A stretch of DNA of 64,000 nucleotides from Mesorhizobium sp. Root102 (GTDB lineage Bacteria; Pseudomonadota; Alphaproteobacteria; Rhizobiales; Rhizobiaceae). Positions within the stretch are counted from its first letter, which is position 1. The number at the start of each line of letters is the position of its first letter. Position numbers and translations under genes: made by a program. The notes beneath the pieces were generated by a model. That model worked only from the letters and a program-made list of their open reading frames with translations. It made no database searches and was not told the origin of the DNA. The stretch spans positions 62,001-126,000 of the forward strand of contig NZ_LMCP01000047.1 of NCBI RefSeq assembly GCF_001425625.1. Direction: 5' to 3'. Shown here in pieces: positions 45,630 through 54,337 of this stretch.

Positions 45630-46314
45630 CAGGATCGGCGCCACCGGTGGAAGCGATGATTTGCCGTGCCACCAGATCCTGGATATGCCACAGATTCCGG
45701 TCGCGAATGCCGCTTTCCTCCAGTTTGCCGACAGTCCGGAACAGGTATTGCGCCGACGAACCCCAATGCCCAGCAGCCCGTGCCAGCGCGTCCGCAACCT
45801 GTTCCAGCGGCACCCTTCCAGCATAAGCCCTACCGTCTGGAGCAGCAACGAAGGCCAGGGCGCACAGTGGACCCTCCTTGGTCTTGACCTTGATCCAGCA
45901 CGGCACGTTAGTTGGCGGATTCGCATCGACCTCGCGGCGCATCAACTGGCCGAGTTGCCCGAAATGGTCTTCGGCTGGCAGTCGATAAACGATGCCATTG
46001 CAGCTGCCGCCACGGTCGAGAGCCATCATCAGGGCCGGCAAATCGCGCGTTCCACGCCAGCGCGTCAGCTTCAGGCAGAATGAGCGGTGCCAACCTGGCG
46101 CCGTGGCCGGGCGCTGCTCGACATGGACGAATTCGGGATTCCAGATAAGCGAGCCGTAAGCGAAAACCCACAGCGTTTCGGGTCAGTATTCGGCAAGCAC
46201 CTTTTCGACCAGATCATCGAACTCCGCGTCGGTATGCTCGCTGGTTCCAGGCTCTGGACCGGGATCCGGCTCGATACGATCGACCCTGGCGACAAGCTCG
46301 GCGGTCAACGCCAT
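45625..46314 (-). pseudogene. chaC: ChaC-like gamma-glutamylcyclotransferase interrupted by one in-frame TGA
   Basis: The minus-strand frame from ATG 46314 to 45625 (230 codons) encodes a ChaC-type glutathione-specific gamma-glutamylcyclotransferase: MALTAELVARVDRIEPD..., then codon 44 is TGA (46185-46183), followed in the same frame by PETLWVFAYGSLIWNPEF (substrate-binding YGSL motif), CLKLTRWRGTRD and a normal C-terminus ending DLVARQIIASTGGADPA. Only the one stop breaks it, consistent with CGA to TGA. Downstream internal starts (for example 46041) lack the YGSL motif. It is therefore either a pseudogene or a sequencing error. Confidence 0.8.
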
Positions 46315-46454
46315 CGATCTGTGGCCTGCCGGCTTCCGTTTCATTCCTGCCCCCGCGCAAAAACGATGGCTGACGATAGACCGCCAGCGCGTGCTTGGCC
46401 ATTGATTTCCAAGATACGTCAGGCAACAGATACCGCTGGGATCGAGCCTCCTTC

Positions 46455-47156
46455 ATGAGCCAACGAAGCCTTCGACGACGCGTTGCGATCTGGGTGGCGG
46501 CCTTGCTGGCCGCCTATCTGGCGCTCGCCTATTTCGCGGCACCTGAATTCTGGACATTCCGCGATCGCGGCTTTCGCAAGCAGAGCTTCGAGATGGTGAC
46601 GCACACGCCGCAAGGCATTCCGGGCGACCCCATCAATGTCGGTCTTGTCGGCACGCAGAAGGAGGTGGTCCATGCCTTCGCCGTCGCCGGCTGGGACACC
46701 GCCGACGCGGTGACCTTGAAGACCGCGATCGAAATTGGTGAAAGCGTGCTGTTCGACCACCCCTACCCCGATGCGCCGGTCAGCAGGCTGCTGTTCGACG
46801 GCCACGCCCAGGATCTCGCCTTCGAAAAGCCGGAGGGCTTCAGCGCCGATCGCCGGCATCATGTCCGCTTCTGGCAGACCGGTGCGACCGGCGATGACGG
46901 CCGGCCACTGTGGCTGGGCTCGGCCAGCTTCGACCGCGGCGTTGGCCTAAGCCACGACACCGGCGCCGTCACCCACCATATCGGCCCCGACATCGACGCC
47001 GAGCGCGACTTTCTGATGCGCGATCTGGCGACCGCCGGTGTGTTGATCTCGACCAGCAATATTGCCGGCGTCGGCGCCACCAGCACCGGACGCAATGGTG
47101 GCGGCGATCCATACTTCACCGATGGCGAGGCGATTGTCGGTATACTGAAACAGTAG
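46455..47156 (+). CDS. LssY C-terminal domain membrane-anchored protein
   Basis: A 233-residue protein with one N-terminal transmembrane helix (RRRVAIWVAALLAAYLALAYFAAPEF) and a soluble domain with the LssY_C pattern: GLVGTQKEVVHAFAVAGWDTADAVTLKTAIEI, DGHAQDLAFEKPEG, HHVRFWQTG, WLGSASFDRGVGLSHDTGAVTHHIGPDIDAERDFLMRDL. The family is often linked to membrane phosphatases, but this one is alone. The start at MSQRSLR is preferred to 46395. The role is unknown. Confidence 0.85.
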   Translation: MSQRSLRRRVAIWVAALLAAYLALAYFAAPEFWTFRDRGFRKQSFEMVTHTPQGIPGDPINVGLVGTQKEVVHAFAVAGWDTADAVTLKTAIEIGESVLFDHPYPDAPVSRLLFDGHAQDLAFEKPEGFSADRRHHVRFWQTGATGDDGRPLWLGSASFDRGVGLSHDTGAVTHHIGPDIDAERDFLMRDLATAGVLISTSNIAGVGATSTGRNGGGDPYFTDGEAIVGILKQ

Positions 47157-47211
47157 GTCGCGCGAACCTTGCGAGCCGAGACAGTCCGGCGGTTTCAAAA
47201 GGGAGGTTCTG

Positions 47212-47585
47212 ATGTTCGAAGCGGAAAGTGTGGTGAACAGCGACTGCAGGGCCTGGTTCGACCCGAAGCCTGAAGAGCGTCGCCGCCTGTTGTTCGCCTC
47301 ATTCGAACCGGACGGCACGTACATCGATCCGACGGTGCAAATCTCCGGAGCCGAGGCTCTGCTCCATCATATCGATCAGGTCGTGAAAGCCCGTCCCGGC
47401 CTCTGGCTCGACCGGACGACCTTGTCGATATCCATCATGATTTCCTGCGTTTTGGCTGGGTAGCGAGAGGCGACAACGGATTTCGAGGCGCCGACAGCAT
47501 GGACATGTGCCGCGTTTCCAAACGGGGGAAGCTGTCACTGGTCGTTGGCTTTTTCGGACCCTTCGCAGCAATGCCAAATCCCTGA
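47212..47585 (+). pseudogene. NTF2/SnoaL-like protein, frameshifted
   Basis: Residues 1-70 read MFEAESVVNSDCRAWFDPKPEERRRLLFASFEPDGTYIDPTVQISGAEALLHHIDQV, a nuclear-transport-factor-2-like fold. That frame ends early at 47463. From about 47427 the -1 frame continues the same fold with DIHHDFLRFGWVARGDNGF, a 'MDMCRVSKRGKLSLVVGFFGPFAAMPNP' tail and stop at 47583-47585. So one base is missing between about 47415 and 47427. GGGAGG precedes the ATG. Either a recent pseudogene or a sequencing error; intact length would be about 124 residues. Confidence 0.8.
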
Positions 47586-47689
47586 CGGTTCCCTTACCGC
47601 CGCGGATTCCCTGACCGAAGTGCCGGTCATTTCTCAAAAAACACGCCGGACTATTTTCGAAGACCGCGCGGCAATGCTATTGACCGCTC

Positions 47690-49000
47690 ATGCTATATGT
47701 CGAAATCGCTATCGTGGTCGTCCTCATCTGCGTGAACGGCCTTTTGTCGATGTCCGAGCTCGCCATCGTCTCGTCGCGCCCGGCCCGGCTGAAAGCGATG
47801 ATCGACCGCGGTATCAATGGCGCCGGCCGCGCGCTTGAGCTTGGCTCGAATCCCGGCAAGTTCCTGTCCTCGGTGCAGATCGGCATCACCCTGGTCGGCG
47901 TGTTGTCAGGCGCCTTTTCCGGCGCCACGCTTGGCGAACGGCTGGCGCGGTTCTTGGCCTCGACGGGCATGCGCGAGAATCTCGCCGACCCGCTTGGCGT
48001 CGGCATCGTCGTTGCCATCATCACCTATTTCTCGCTGATCGTCGGCGAACTTGTGCCCAAGCAGATCGCTCTGCGTGATCCCGAAAGGGTCGCCGCCAGG
48101 GCCGCTCCGGCAATGACCATCCTCGCCACCGTCTCGGCGCCGCTGGTCTTCCTGCTCGACTTCTCAGGCCGCGCCATCCTGTGGCTGCTCGGCCAGCGCG
48201 GCGAAAGCGAGGAGAAGGTCACCGACGAGGAGATCAAGATGCTGGTCGCCGAGGCCGAGCATCACGGCACCATCGAATCCGACGAGCGGCGCATGATCGC
48301 CGGCGTCATGCGGCTTGGCGACCGCGCCGTGCGAGCGGTGATGACGCCGCGCACCGAGGTCGACTGGATCAATCTGCAATCCGACGAGAGCGCGATCCGC
48401 AAGCTTTTGATGGAAACCCAGCATTCGCGCCTGCCGGCCGGCGACGGCGGCGTCGATGTCATGGTCGGCGTCGTCCAGACGCGCGACGTACTGGCGGCAA
48501 TGCTTGCCGGCCGCGTGCTCGATCCGCGCAGGCATGTGCGCGCCGCACCCATCGTCTACGACCAGGCCGACGCGCTGGATGTGCTGCAGAAGCTCAAGGA
48601 ATCCGACGTGCCGATGGCGCTGGTGCATGACGAATACGGTCACTTCGAAGGCATCGTCACCCCGGCCGACATCCTCGAAGCCATCACCGGCGTGTTCCGG
48701 GCGGACACCGACGCCGGCGATGAGGAAAACGCGGTCAAGCGCGAGGATGGCTCATGGCTGCTCGCCGGCTACATGCAGGCCGACGAGATGGCCGACATTC
48801 TCGGCATCGACCTGCCGGAAAACCGCGACTACGAGACCGTCGCCGGCTATGTGCTGGCACACATGCACCATCTCCCGGCGACCGGCGAATGCGTCGACGC
48901 GCAGGGCTGGCGCTTCGAGGTGGTCGATCTTGACGGCCGCCGCATCGACAAGCTGATCGCCACCCGCCTGCCCGGCGTTCACCGCGAGGCGGTGCGCTGA
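47690..49000 (+). CDS. CNNM/CorC-type transporter (hemolysin family)
   Basis: A 436-residue membrane protein. An N-terminal DUF21/CNNM domain has four hydrophobic segments (LYVEIAIVVVLICVNGLLSMSELAIVSSRPARL; SVQIGITLVGVLSGAFSGATLG; VVAIITYFSLIVGELVPKQIAL), followed by two CBS repeats (AVMTPRTEVDWINLQ; PIVYDQADALDVLQKLKESDVPMALVHDEYGHFEGIVTPADILEAI) and a C-terminal CorC_HlyC domain (WLLAGYMQADEMADILG). Members of this group are linked to magnesium or cobalt efflux and resistance. Full length. Confidence 0.93.
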   Translation: MLYVEIAIVVVLICVNGLLSMSELAIVSSRPARLKAMIDRGINGAGRALELGSNPGKFLSSVQIGITLVGVLSGAFSGATLGERLARFLASTGMRENLADPLGVGIVVAIITYFSLIVGELVPKQIALRDPERVAARAAPAMTILATVSAPLVFLLDFSGRAILWLLGQRGESEEKVTDEEIKMLVAEAEHHGTIESDERRMIAGVMRLGDRAVRAVMTPRTEVDWINLQSDESAIRKLLMETQHSRLPAGDGGVDVMVGVVQTRDVLAAMLAGRVLDPRRHVRAAPIVYDQADALDVLQKLKESDVPMALVHDEYGHFEGIVTPADILEAITGVFRADTDAGDEENAVKREDGSWLLAGYMQADEMADILGIDLPENRDYETVAGYVLAHMHHLPATGECVDAQGWRFEVVDLDGRRIDKLIATRLPGVHREAVR

Positions 49001-49015
49001 CTGTCGATGATCGCC

Positions 49016-49270
49016 CTATCGTTCCCAGAAGGGCTTGGCGATCTCTCCCTCGACCTGCTGTATCGTCAGACCGATATCGTCGATCAAATGGGGATTGTCC
49101 TTCGACATTTGCCTGAGTTGCCAGCGAAAGCGTATCCGCTCGCGCCAGGTCCGATCGTGCCAGGTCGCGATGATGCTTCGCAGGGTCGTCAGGTGCCGAC
49201 GCGACGCCGGCCCCACCGGCGTTTCAGGCCGCGCTGCACAATGCAAGGCCGAGGTGAGGGTATTGGTCAT
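49016..49270 (-). CDS. DUF1127 (YjiS-like) small protein
   Basis: An 84-residue protein: MTNTLTSALHCAARPETPVG and then the DUF1127 core RIRFRWQLRQMSKDNPHLIDDIGLTIQQVEGEIAKPFWER. GGAGG precedes the ATG at 49270. DUF1127 proteins bind RNA/regulators in some rhizobia (for example in phosphate or central-carbon control), but the role here is unknown. The open frame reaches 49447 but has no ribosome-binding site. Confidence 0.88.
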   Translation of the reverse strand: MTNTLTSALHCAARPETPVGPASRRHLTTLRSIIATWHDRTWRERIRFRWQLRQMSKDNPHLIDDIGLTIQQVEGEIAKPFWER

Positions 49271-49388
49271 GGCAACCTCCATATGGTTTGAGGGCCGGAG
49301 GGCTCTCGAAAGAGGTTGAATTCTGCGCGATACGGACAGCGCCGTAATTAAGCCTTCCCAAATAGTTCTCAAAACTTCCAAACCGGGT

Positions 49389-49492
49389 AGAGCAGTTTTC
49401 CGGTTCACGGAACCAGCAAACTGCTCTAACTCTTTGTTTTGACGCAACTCCGGCCGGAAAACCGTTTCACACTTTTCCTGGAATTGCTCTAT
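49389..49492. repeat. 'AGAGCAATTCC' dispersed repeat, inverted copy
   Basis: On the minus strand this reads AGAGCAATTCCAGGAAAAGTG, ACGGTTTTCCGGCCGGAGTTG, then GTTAGAGCAG and a TGCTCT closing arm. It contains the same units as 41391-41560 in the opposite orientation. It ends 2 bp before the ATG of the wHTH-TPR gene at 49495, so the leader of that gene consists of repeat sequence. Confidence 0.75.
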
Positions 49493-49494
49493 AG

Positions 49495-51012
49495 ATGCGC
49501 CCTATGCAGGGATCGCGTTTTGCCTTTGGTCCGTTCGTGCTTGATCCGGGTGCGGGAACGCTGCTTCGGAACGATGTGTCCGTTGCCGTTGGCTACCGCG
49601 GGCTAAATCTGCTCGCGGCGCTCGTCGGACGGCCCGGCGAAATTCTGGGGAAAGCCGAGTTGATGGACGCGGCTTGGCCGGGCACCGCCGTGGAGCAAGG
49701 CAACCTCACCGTCCAGATCGCGCAGTTGCGCAAGCTGCTTGGTCCGGCCGCCGACGGCGGCGAATGGATATCCACCGTTCCGCGCGTCGGCTACCGTTTC
49801 ACGGGAACCGTCGAACAGCTCGCTGGCGCGAAGCGAAAGCCCTTGCCGCTGCCTGGCAAACCATCGATAGCCGTGCTGCCCTTCGTCAATGTCAGCAACG
49901 ATCCCGAGCAGGACTCCTTCGCGGATGGGTTGACCGAAGACCTGATCACCGACCTGTCCAGAATCTCCGGCCTGTTCGTCATCGCGCGCAACTCGGCCTT
50001 TGCCTACAAGGGAAAGGCGACGGACGTGCGCGAGATCGCTGAAGACCTTGGCGTGCGCTACCTGCTGGAGGGCAGCGCAAGACGCGCCGCGGGGCGCGTG
50101 CGCATCAACGCACAGCTGGTCGACGCGGTGAGTGGCGATCATCTGTGGGCGGAACGCTTCGATCGCGGCCTGGAGGATATCTTTGCCGTTCAGGACGAGG
50201 TGACGGCCAAGATCGTGGAGGCGCTGCTCGGCCGGCTGCGCGCATCGCCGCCGCGCAATCGGCCCAAAAATCTCGAGGCCTACGACCTCTGCGTGCGGGC
50301 GCGCAAGCTGATCGACGACTCGCCGCAGATGGCGCAGGAAGCGCATCTGATGCTCACGCGCGCGGTGTCGCTCGATCCTGACTACGCCGAGCCCTATCGC
50401 TGGCTTGCCATGAACCACTGGATGGGACAGGTGCATTGGGGCGGACCAACTGAAGCTGCCCGCAGCGTTGCCTTGGAACTCGCCCGCAAGGCCGTGGCGA
50501 TCGATCCCAATGATGCTGGCTGTCGCTGGATTCTGGCTTATCTGCTTGCCTATGAGCGCAGCTTCGCCGAGGCGGATGCCGAATTCGCCAAGGCGATCGA
50601 GCTCGACCCGAACGAGGCCGACACCTGGGCGGCATTATCCGACATCGCGGTCCTGACCGGGCGGGTCGAAGAGGGCCTTGAGCATATCAGCAAGGCGTTC
50701 CGGCTGAACCCGTTTCCGGCGAGTTGGTACTATCTGACGCTCGGCCAGGCGCAATATGCGGCGCGCGACTACGAAGCCGCTATCGAGACACTGCGCAGGG
50801 ACGAGACCTATCGTACAAGCTCACGCCGTTTCCTGGCGGCAAGCCTGGCCCAACTCGGCCGGCTCGACGAGGCGCGCGCCGAGGTCGAACTGTTCCTCGT
50901 CGGCAACCCGCATTTCACGACCCATCACTGGGCCACAACGGAGCCATTCCGCGACACCGCTATGCTTGAGCATTTCGTTGACGGCTTTCGCAAGGCCGGT
51001 CTTCCCAAGTGA
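49495..51012 (+). CDS. CadC-like wHTH regulator with TolB-like and TPR regions
   Basis: A 505-residue protein. Residues about 5-105 form an OmpR/PhoB-type winged helix (FAFGPFVLDPGAGTLLRND, LLAALVGRPGEILGKAELMDAAWPG, VQIAQLRKLLGP, ISTVPRVGYRF). Residues about 120-235 look like a TolB N-terminal-type domain (SIAVLPFVNVSNDPEQDSFADGLTEDLITDLSRI and LEGSARRAAGRVRINAQLVDA). The remainder is TPR-like helices (LDPDYAEPYRWLAMN, LDPNEADTWAALSDIA). This is the common 'adenylate cyclase-like' transcriptional regulator architecture without a cyclase domain. The second ATG at 49504 is an equally possible start. Confidence 0.88.
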   Translation: MRPMQGSRFAFGPFVLDPGAGTLLRNDVSVAVGYRGLNLLAALVGRPGEILGKAELMDAAWPGTAVEQGNLTVQIAQLRKLLGPAADGGEWISTVPRVGYRFTGTVEQLAGAKRKPLPLPGKPSIAVLPFVNVSNDPEQDSFADGLTEDLITDLSRISGLFVIARNSAFAYKGKATDVREIAEDLGVRYLLEGSARRAAGRVRINAQLVDAVSGDHLWAERFDRGLEDIFAVQDEVTAKIVEALLGRLRASPPRNRPKNLEAYDLCVRARKLIDDSPQMAQEAHLMLTRAVSLDPDYAEPYRWLAMNHWMGQVHWGGPTEAARSVALELARKAVAIDPNDAGCRWILAYLLAYERSFAEADAEFAKAIELDPNEADTWAALSDIAVLTGRVEEGLEHISKAFRLNPFPASWYYLTLGQAQYAARDYEAAIETLRRDETYRTSSRRFLAASLAQLGRLDEARAEVELFLVGNPHFTTHHWATTEPFRDTAMLEHFVDGFRKAGLPK

Positions 51013-51050
51013 CGCGCAGGCGTGATCCCGGCATCACATGACTTGCTCCC

Positions 51051-51977
51051 TCAAACTGCGGCCTCGATTGGCTCGGCAAGTTTCGGATTTGCCCGCGCGG
51101 CGATCAGGCAGCCGGCGACGATCAGGCATGCTCCGGTCAGCGTGGTCCAGGTCGCCTCCTCGTCAAAGAAGAACCAGCCAAGCGCGACCGCCCAGATGAA
51201 GGCCGAGTATTCGGTCGGGATCAGATATTGCGCTTCGGCGCGGGCGTAGGACCAGCTCATCAGGAATTGACCGGCAAGCGACAGCACCGTCACCCCAGCC
51301 AGGGGAAGCCAAAGATTGCTCGGCAGCGCGACGGCGAGCCAAGGTGCTGCGAGGCCGAGAAAGATGGCAACGCAAAGGTTCTGGAACAACATGATCTCGA
51401 TCGGCTTGGCCAACTGCGCCTGTTGCCGGGCGAGGATCAGATTGTAGCCGTAGAACACCGTCGATACGAGCACCGCTGCCGTGCCAAGCATGGCATCTTG
51501 CGAATAGCTTGCCTGCCCGAACTGGCCGGCCATGATGATCGCGACGCCGGCGATGCCAGCCAACGATGCCCAGACGGCCTGCCGCCGGATCCGTTCGCCC
51601 AGCAGCAGCGCGGCAAGGAAGAGCGCAAACAGGGGCGCGACAAAGCTCAGCCCGATCGCCTCGGCGAGCGGCAGCCTGGCGAGACCCCAAAAGAAGGATA
51701 TCAGGACGATCCCGACAATTGCGGCACGCAGCGCATGCAGCCTCAGCACCGGAAAGGTTGGCGTTGCGCGCGGCCCTGCCGACCAGGCAGCACCCGCGAC
51801 CACGGTCGCGACCATGCTGCGCCAGAGCACCGTGTTGTAGACGCCCACCGCAATAACCAGGGTCTTCATCGCCGCGTCCATCCCCGACAGCAGGAAGATC
51901 CCGAGCGCGCATACGAGCACCGGGATCATCGGGGAAACGGCGCCGGTCAGGCTGGATGTCTTCACGGCTTCACTCAT
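51051..51977 (-). CDS. EamA/DMT family transporter
   Basis: A 308-residue inner-membrane protein with about ten hydrophobic segments in two EamA repeats (VSPMIPVLVCALGIFLLSGMDAAMK; LSFVAPLFALFLAALLLGERI; AGVAIIMAGQ; then MLFQNLCVAIFLGLA; FLMSWSYARAEAQYLIPTEYSAFIWAVALGWFFFDE). It probably exports small metabolites; no substrate motif is recognisable. The start MSEAVKTSS is used because it matches the family's length. Confidence 0.9.
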   Translation of the reverse strand: MSEAVKTSSLTGAVSPMIPVLVCALGIFLLSGMDAAMKTLVIAVGVYNTVLWRSMVATVVAGAAWSAGPRATPTFPVLRLHALRAAIVGIVLISFFWGLARLPLAEAIGLSFVAPLFALFLAALLLGERIRRQAVWASLAGIAGVAIIMAGQFGQASYSQDAMLGTAAVLVSTVFYGYNLILARQQAQLAKPIEIMLFQNLCVAIFLGLAAPWLAVALPSNLWLPLAGVTVLSLAGQFLMSWSYARAEAQYLIPTEYSAFIWAVALGWFFFDEEATWTTLTGACLIVAGCLIAARANPKLAEPIEAAV

Positions 51978-52080
51978 GTGACGGATTGCAGCCGGATATA
52001 TCAGGGCAAGACAGCGCGGCCAGATGGCAGGACCATCGATGTAGAGGTCCAATCCGATTGGCGTGGTGTCCGCTGCGAAA

Positions 52081-53061
52081 CTAGGGCATCAGCACCACCT
52101 TTCCTGTCGAGCGGCGCTCGTCCAGCAAGCGGTGTGCATCGCCGGCTTGATCGAGCGGGAAGCGGCCGCCGATCGCTACCTGCAGACGGCCGCTCGCCGC
52201 CAATTGGAACAGCTCTGACAGGTTGGCTCTCAGCACGTCGGGAGACAACAGCGGCAGTAGCGCGAAACCCCTGAGCGACTGGTTGCGGCCGATCATCGCC
52301 TCCAGATCGGAAGCCGCGAGCGCATAACGGCCGAGTGCCGCGAACACCAGTTCGCCGCCAGGCGCCAGAGCCTGCAGCGACGCAGCCGTCAGCGCGCCGC
52401 CAACTGTATCGTAGATGATGTCGACGCCCTTCCCGTCCGTGACGTCGCGGACGCGGGCGGGCCAATCCGGATTGGTGTAATCGACTCCGGCATCGGCTCC
52501 CCGCGAGAGGCAAGGATCGAGCTTGGCCTTGCCGCCGGCGGCTGCGATCACCTGGCGGGCGCCCTTCAGCCTGGCCAGTTGGATCAGCAACGATCCCACG
52601 CCGCCCGACGCGGCCGGGACCAGCACCGACTTGCCCTCTGGCGGGCTTTGCCGAAGCAGATAAAGGGCGGTCAGCCCCTGCACCATCAAGGCCGTCGCAT
52701 CCTCAAACGGCAGCGAGTCCGGCAGCGGCACGACGAGGTCGGCTGACATCGTCACCTGCTCCGCATAGCCGCTGTGAGGACGCCGCGACATGAACAGCGG
52801 CGCCGCCCCACGGGTTCCGAGCAGCTGTGTATCCACGCCTTGCCCGACGGCCTCCACGACGCCCGCCGCCTCGACACCGAGGATCATGGGAAGCTGCGGC
52901 GTCACCGCGTAGCGGTCGGCCCGCATCAGCACTTCGAAGAGGTTGATGCCGGCGGCATGAACGCGGATCCGCACCTCGCCAGCCTGCGGCACCGGTGTCG
53001 GCAGATCGACCACCTCCAGCACGTCGGGACCGCCGAAGCGGCTGAGTTGAATGGCTTTCAT
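52081..53061 (-). CDS. Quinone oxidoreductase-like zinc-independent MDR protein
   Basis: A 326-residue medium-chain dehydrogenase/reductase. Layout: MKAIQLSRFGGPDVLEVVDLPTPVPQAGEVRIRVHAAGINLFEVLMRADRY, a nucleotide-binding segment VLVPAASGGVGSLLIQLARLKGARQVIAAAG and a C-terminus GRFPLDQAGDAHRLLDERRSTGKVVLMP. The usual catalytic zinc-ligand cysteines are missing, so it is a QOR-type enzyme that reduces quinones or related alkenes with NADPH. It is divergently transcribed from the HxlR gene at 53159, its probable regulator. Confidence 0.9.
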   Translation of the reverse strand: MKAIQLSRFGGPDVLEVVDLPTPVPQAGEVRIRVHAAGINLFEVLMRADRYAVTPQLPMILGVEAAGVVEAVGQGVDTQLLGTRGAAPLFMSRRPHSGYAEQVTMSADLVVPLPDSLPFEDATALMVQGLTALYLLRQSPPEGKSVLVPAASGGVGSLLIQLARLKGARQVIAAAGGKAKLDPCLSRGADAGVDYTNPDWPARVRDVTDGKGVDIIYDTVGGALTAASLQALAPGGELVFAALGRYALAASDLEAMIGRNQSLRGFALLPLLSPDVLRANLSELFQLAASGRLQVAIGGRFPLDQAGDAHRLLDERRSTGKVVLMP

Positions 53062-53158
53062 GGCAAACTCCGATCGCACTGGCATCGCCAGCGGTTTGCC
53101 ACTATCTGCGGAGCCTCGACTACACACTCATTTGTCCCCTGCTGACCAGGAGGTGACC

Positions 53159-53572
53159 ATGCCCAATCCCAACAGAATGCCCGTCAAGAGACTGCCGACG
53201 CTGCCGGCGGAACGGGCGCTGAAAGTGATCGCGGGGCGCTGGAAGGCGGTCATCCTCTACCATCTCTTCGATGGTCCCCGGCGGCTGTCGGCGCTGAAGG
53301 CGATCATGCCCGGCATCACCCAGAAAGTGCTGATCCAGCAGCTTCGCGAAATGGAAGTACATGGTCTCGTCAGCCGCGAGATCTTCGCCGAAGTGCCCTC
53401 GCGCGTCGAATACTCGGCGACGCGCCTCGGCCTCAGCCTCGAGCCGATCCTGCTGGCGCTTTGCCAATGGGGCCAGCATCACGCCGACGAATTGAACGAG
53501 ATGGGCCGCCTCGCCGACTGCGTTATCCGGCCGAGACAGGCACAACAAGACGGCATGGCCTCCCCCAACTGA
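53159..53572 (+). CDS. HxlR family regulator paired with the quinone oxidoreductase gene
   Basis: A 137-residue winged-helix regulator: LPAERALKVIAGRWKAVILYHLFDGPRRLSALKAIMPGITQKVLIQQLREMEVHGLVSREIFAEVPSRVEYSATRLGLSLEPILLALCQWG. AGGAGGTGACC precedes the ATG. Divergent from 52081-53061 with a 97-bp spacer, the arrangement of HxlR regulators and their redox target genes. The typical N-terminal Cys is absent from the visible helix, so its signal may differ from redox sensing. Confidence 0.9.
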   Translation: MPNPNRMPVKRLPTLPAERALKVIAGRWKAVILYHLFDGPRRLSALKAIMPGITQKVLIQQLREMEVHGLVSREIFAEVPSRVEYSATRLGLSLEPILLALCQWGQHHADELNEMGRLADCVIRPRQAQQDGMASPN

Positions 53573-53596
53573 AAAGGGCGGCGCAAGCGCCGCCCC
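53572..53596 (-). terminator. Terminator between convergent HxlR and FMN reductase genes
   Basis: Arms GGGCGGCG (53576-53583) and CGCCGCCC (53588-53595), loop CAAG. The plus-strand AAAA before the arm becomes TTTT on the minus strand, so it mainly terminates the FMN reductase transcript. Confidence 0.8.
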
Positions 53597-53627
53597 ATAT
53601 CCTTGGGAGGATAATTCGAACCGGCGG

Positions 53628-54233
53628 TCAGGCCGCCTTGACTTCCTCGGCGACGGCATCGGCCTGCCGCGCTGCCTTGAGCACCTTGGCCCACCAGGCA
53701 ACGTCGTTGACCAGCGCGCTGGCGGCCTGGTTCAGATGCTCGAGATCTTCCAGCTTCTTCTCGCCCTGGCGGACGGCGAGGAAATCGCTCCAGGCGATAT
53801 GGACAGCCGACTTGACCGGCGCCATCTGCAATTCGACGGCATGAAGGCGGAGCTGTTCGACGGCGCGGGCACCACCGACGCTGCCATAGCCGACAAAGCC
53901 GGCCGGCTTCTTGTTCCATTCGTTGGCTGCGTAGTCGATGGCGTTCTTCAGCACGGCTGTCGGGCCGTGATTGTATTCGGCGGCGGTGAAGATGAAGCCG
54001 TCGAATTCGGCGACCTTCTTCTGCCAGCGCTGTGCCACTTCATTCGTCGACGGCACCCAGGCGGAGGATGCGACCTCGTCGAAGAAAGGCAGCGGGAAGT
54101 CGCGCAGGTCGACGACTTCGACGTTGATGTCGGCATGTGACTTGGCGATCTTGGCGATCCATTGGGTCGGTACGTCGGCAAAACGCGCGGCGCGCGTCGA
54201 ACCGACGATGATGGCGATCTTGGGTTTTGACAT
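53628..54233 (-). CDS. NADPH-dependent FMN reductase
   Basis: A 201-residue flavodoxin-like reductase: PKIAIIVGSTRAARFADVPTQWIAKIAKSHADINVEVVDLRDFPLPFFDE, FIFTAAEYNHGPTAVLKNAIDYAANEWNKKPAGFVGYGSVGG. It reduces FMN or quinones with NADPH and likely helps against oxidative or electrophile stress. It is divergent from the HxlR gene at 54338. Confidence 0.93.
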   Translation of the reverse strand: MSKPKIAIIVGSTRAARFADVPTQWIAKIAKSHADINVEVVDLRDFPLPFFDEVASSAWVPSTNEVAQRWQKKVAEFDGFIFTAAEYNHGPTAVLKNAIDYAANEWNKKPAGFVGYGSVGGARAVEQLRLHAVELQMAPVKSAVHIAWSDFLAVRQGEKKLEDLEHLNQAASALVNDVAWWAKVLKAARQADAVAEEVKAA

Positions 54234-54337
54234 GGGGGCTCTCCTAGTAAGCGATTCCGGGGCAAGTAAAGCTGGTATCGTTTGGATACCGGCGCTATAT
54301 GAGATACTGCCAACTCGAGACGCAAGGAGGCACCGTT

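Noticed and set aside
45625..46314. Selenocysteine or programmed UGA read-through in chaC
   Set aside because: The stop replaces a position normally outside the catalytic motif, no SECIS-like stem is evident, and a simple CGA to TGA change is sufficient.
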